DNA of 16,629 bases, from assembly GCA_016293225.1 (NCBI GenBank), contig JAEDEQ010000044.1, forward strand, positions 1-16,629, in the 5' to 3' direction. Below the pieces are notes generated by a model that was not told the origin of the DNA, searched no databases, and saw only the letters and a list, made by a program, of their open reading frames with translations. Positions 14,968 through 16,629 of the stretch are shown in pieces. Both the position numbers and the translations under genes were made by a program. The stretch is from Clostridiaceae bacterium. GTDB taxonomy: Bacteria > Bacillota > Clostridia > Oscillospirales > Acutalibacteraceae. The stretch's first letter is position 1; every line of letters begins with the position of its first letter.

Positions 14968-16371
14968 TCAGCCGAAGTATTCCTCTTTTCCGCGCAGACC
15001 CTCCTCGGTAACGGGCTTGAGCCATTTGAGCGAGCGGTGGCGGATGATGCAGAAAATGCTTTTCGGGATATCCTCGGCAAGATAGGCAATGATGAATACC
15101 GCAATGAACGGCAGGGAAAAGACCTTTGCCGCAAGGAAAGCGGACGGAATGGCAAGCAGCCAGAGCGAGCCGACATCGCAAAGCATGGCGGCAAAGGTGT
15201 CGCCGCCGGAGCGGAAAATGCCCACCACCTGAACATAGGAAATCATTTTGACCGGAAGCTCGCAGCCGACGAACAGCGTGATGAGCAGCGCCGTGGAGAT
15301 TGCAAGCTCGGATATATTGTTGCCGAGGTTGAAAATTGAAACAAGCTGACCGCGGAAAATGACCATCAGCGCGCCGACAAAAACGGCAATGAGCGGAACA
15401 ACAACCGAAAAGCGGTCGGCATCCTCAACAGCACGTTTAATTTTGCCGGAGCCTACCGATTTTCCGACCATGATTATGCAGGCGTTGCAAAGGCCTACGA
15501 AGAAAGCAAAGGAAAGGTCGGAAAAGGTTTTGACCATCGTGACCGCCGCGTAGTATTCATAGCCCATGTTGGAATAGATGACATTGAGCACAACAATTCC
15601 GAGCGACCAGAACGATTCGTTGAAAACAACGGGCAGGGCGCGCCGGGCAAACTCAAGCAGATGGCGCGGTCTGAAGGAAACAAGGTCTTTCGGCGAGCGG
15701 ACAAGCTGGTTTTTCTGGAAAGCCGAAATTGCAAGGAGCAAAACGGGCCCCGACCAGGAGGAGATGCAGGTTGCGGCTGCGGCGCCGGCAACGCCCATCT
15801 CGGGCAGACCGAATTTTCCGAAGATAAGTCCGTAGTTGAAAACGGCATTGAGGACTGTTGTGACCATTGAAACATACATCGGAATTCTGACCTTTTCAAT
15901 GTTGCGCAAAAAGCCGGAAAGAATAACGGACAGCACGACCGCCGGGTAGGAGAAGCAGGCAATTTTCATATAGCGGCTGCCGCAGGCAATGACTTCGGCG
16001 TCACTGTTGAAGATTGCAATGACCCTTTCCGACGCAAGGAACGCAGGAAAAAAGAAAACGGCTGAAAGCACCGCTATGCAAAGAAGCGAGATGCCGAGAA
16101 CGCGGCGCATTGCCTTGTGGTTGCCGATTCCCCAATACTGAGAAGCGAAAACGGACATTCCGGAACAGACGCCGAAGCTGATTATGCTCATGAACCAGCT
16201 CCACTGCCCTGCCATACCCACCGAGGAGAGCGCAACCGAGCCGAGCCGGCTTACCATTAGCGTGTCAACAATTGCGAACGAGCTTGTGAGCATATTCTGC
16301 ACCGCAATCGGAAAGCCGAGTCTGAGAGTGACGCGCCAAAACGGCTTGTCCCCCAAGAATTTTGTTATCAT
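14968..16371 (-). CDS. MATE family multidrug/toxin efflux transporter
   Basis: A 467-residue membrane protein with about 12 hydrophobic helices, the usual MATE length. The first half carries the family pattern: FPIAVQNMLTSSFAIVDTLMV (from residue 20), LGSVALSSVGMAGQ (43-56) and FGVCSGMSVFASQYWGIGN (66-84). A related, weaker pattern begins the second half (FNESFWSLGIVVLNVIYSNMG), as expected for two pseudo-symmetric six-helix bundles. MATE pumps expel drugs, phenolics or metabolites in exchange for Na+ or H+. The ATG has GAGG 8 bases upstream and lies about 27 bases after the predicted transcription start. It is the first gene of an operon with a beta-glucosidase and an esterase, so it may remove an aglycone or phenolic acid those enzymes release; that link is inference. 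Confidence 0.93.
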   Translation of the reverse strand: MITKFLGDKPFWRVTLRLGFPIAVQNMLTSSFAIVDTLMVSRLGSVALSSVGMAGQWSWFMSIISFGVCSGMSVFASQYWGIGNHKAMRRVLGISLLCIAVLSAVFFFPAFLASERVIAIFNSDAEVIACGSRYMKIACFSYPAVVLSVILSGFLRNIEKVRIPMYVSMVTTVLNAVFNYGLIFGKFGLPEMGVAGAAAATCISSWSGPVLLLAISAFQKNQLVRSPKDLVSFRPRHLLEFARRALPVVFNESFWSLGIVVLNVIYSNMGYEYYAAVTMVKTFSDLSFAFFVGLCNACIIMVGKSVGSGKIKRAVEDADRFSVVVPLIAVFVGALMVIFRGQLVSIFNLGNNISELAISTALLITLFVGCELPVKMISYVQVVGIFRSGGDTFAAMLCDVGSLWLLAIPSAFLAAKVFSLPFIAVFIIAYLAEDIPKSIFCIIRHRSLKWLKPVTEEGLRGKEEYFG

Positions 16372-16404
16372 AAGGATTGCCTCGCTGAAAGATTATCAGA
16401 TACT

Positions 16405-16433
16405 ATTATAAAGGAGCAAGGGAAAAGTGTCAA
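16405..16433 (-). promoter_or_regulatory. Consensus promoter of the MATE-GH3-esterase operon
   Basis: On the minus strand, perfect TTGACA (16428-16433) and perfect TATAAT (16405-16410) with a 17-bp spacer. I see no inverted repeat operator or catabolite-type site on it, so strong, possibly constitutive, expression is expected. Confidence 0.9.
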
Positions 16434-16512
16434 GGCGAACAATGGAAATTTAAGAACGCCGCAGTTTCTGAAACGTAAGCCGCAGACGGGCTGAAAAAAA
16501 TTAAAAAAACTC

Positions 16513-16541
16513 TTGACAAAACTCGAAGAATGTTATATATT
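16513..16541 (+). promoter_or_regulatory. Promoter of the tRNA-Val gene
   Basis: TTGACA (16513-16518), 17-bp spacer, TATATT (16536-16541). Two A-tracts directly upstream (about 16495-16509) resemble an UP element, common before stable RNA genes. It is divergent from the MATE promoter, about 80 bp away. Confidence 0.8.
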
Positions 16542-16577
16542 ATACGAGTCGCCGGAACGGCAAGCCCCGGCGGACGA

Positions 16578-16629
16578 GGGAGCATAGCTCAGCTGGGAGA
16601 GCATCTGCCTTACAAGCAGAGGGTCACAG
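16578..16629 (+). tRNA. tRNA-Val (anticodon UAC), partial
   Basis: The window ends inside the variable or T-arm region. The visible part has acceptor 5' strand GGGAGCA, D-arm GCTC/GAGC around an 8-base loop, and anticodon arm TCTGC/GCAGA around loop CTTACAA with anticodon TAC at 16611-16613. It could be the first of a tRNA cluster continuing to the right. Confidence 0.92.

Noticed and set aside
16455..16500. Possible hairpin AGCC...GGCT upstream of the tRNA-Val promoter
   Set aside because: A four-pair stem followed by A-tracts, not T-tracts, on the plus strand. The A-tracts are better explained as an UP-like element.

Overview
The window looks like a chromosomal segment of a moderate-GC gut-type Firmicute, most likely a clostridium of the Ruminococcaceae/Oscillospiraceae kind. 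The reasons are strong AGGAGG-type ribosome binding sites before most genes, near-consensus sigma-A promoters with 17-bp spacers, a DnaD/DnaI-type primosome gene pair, a teichoic-acid-type export system, and a GH3 beta-glucosidase with swapped domains of the kind known from Ruminococcus and Butyrivibrio. This placement is inference; no rRNA or marker gene is present. I see no CRISPR array, insertion sequence or phage gene.

Left part (1-4480, minus strand): a tightly coupled three-gene operon. It encodes a MarR-family regulator, an 886-residue exported and membrane-anchored protein of unknown function whose ectodomain is an internal duplication, and an ABC transporter with ATPase and FtsX-type permease fused in one chain. 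The transporter gene runs off the left edge. The operon promoter is overlapped by two matching palindromes whose centres are 21 bp apart, a convincing site for autorepression by the MarR protein. The natural reading is a ligand-induced export or envelope-stress module built around an unfamiliar surface protein.

Middle (4616-11136, plus strand): two family-2 glycosyltransferases, a CDP-glycerol glycerophosphotransferase-like enzyme, and a two-gene ABC exporter of the TagGH/Wzm-Wzt type. Together they should build and export a glycosylated, probably polyol-phosphate-containing surface polymer. A second promoter lies just before the exporter genes. With gaps of only 15-18 bp the same strand continues into a DnaD-domain protein and a DnaI/DnaC-type helicase loader, so surface-polymer export and replication restart genes may share a transcript. 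A tRNA-Thr(CGU) with its own promoter and a strong terminator follows.

Right part (11513-16371, minus strand): an operon of MATE efflux pump, circularly permuted cytoplasmic GH3 beta-glucosidase and an HSL-type alpha/beta-hydrolase, read from a perfect consensus promoter. The last two genes overlap by one base. It may process imported glycosides or esters inside the cell and pump out an aglycone or toxic product. At the right edge a tRNA-Val(UAC) begins on the plus strand and is cut by the window end.

The intergenic stretch 11331-11512 holds pyrimidine-rich repeats and an inverted repeat but no credible gene. The stretch 4481-4615 is AT-rich with nothing I can assign.
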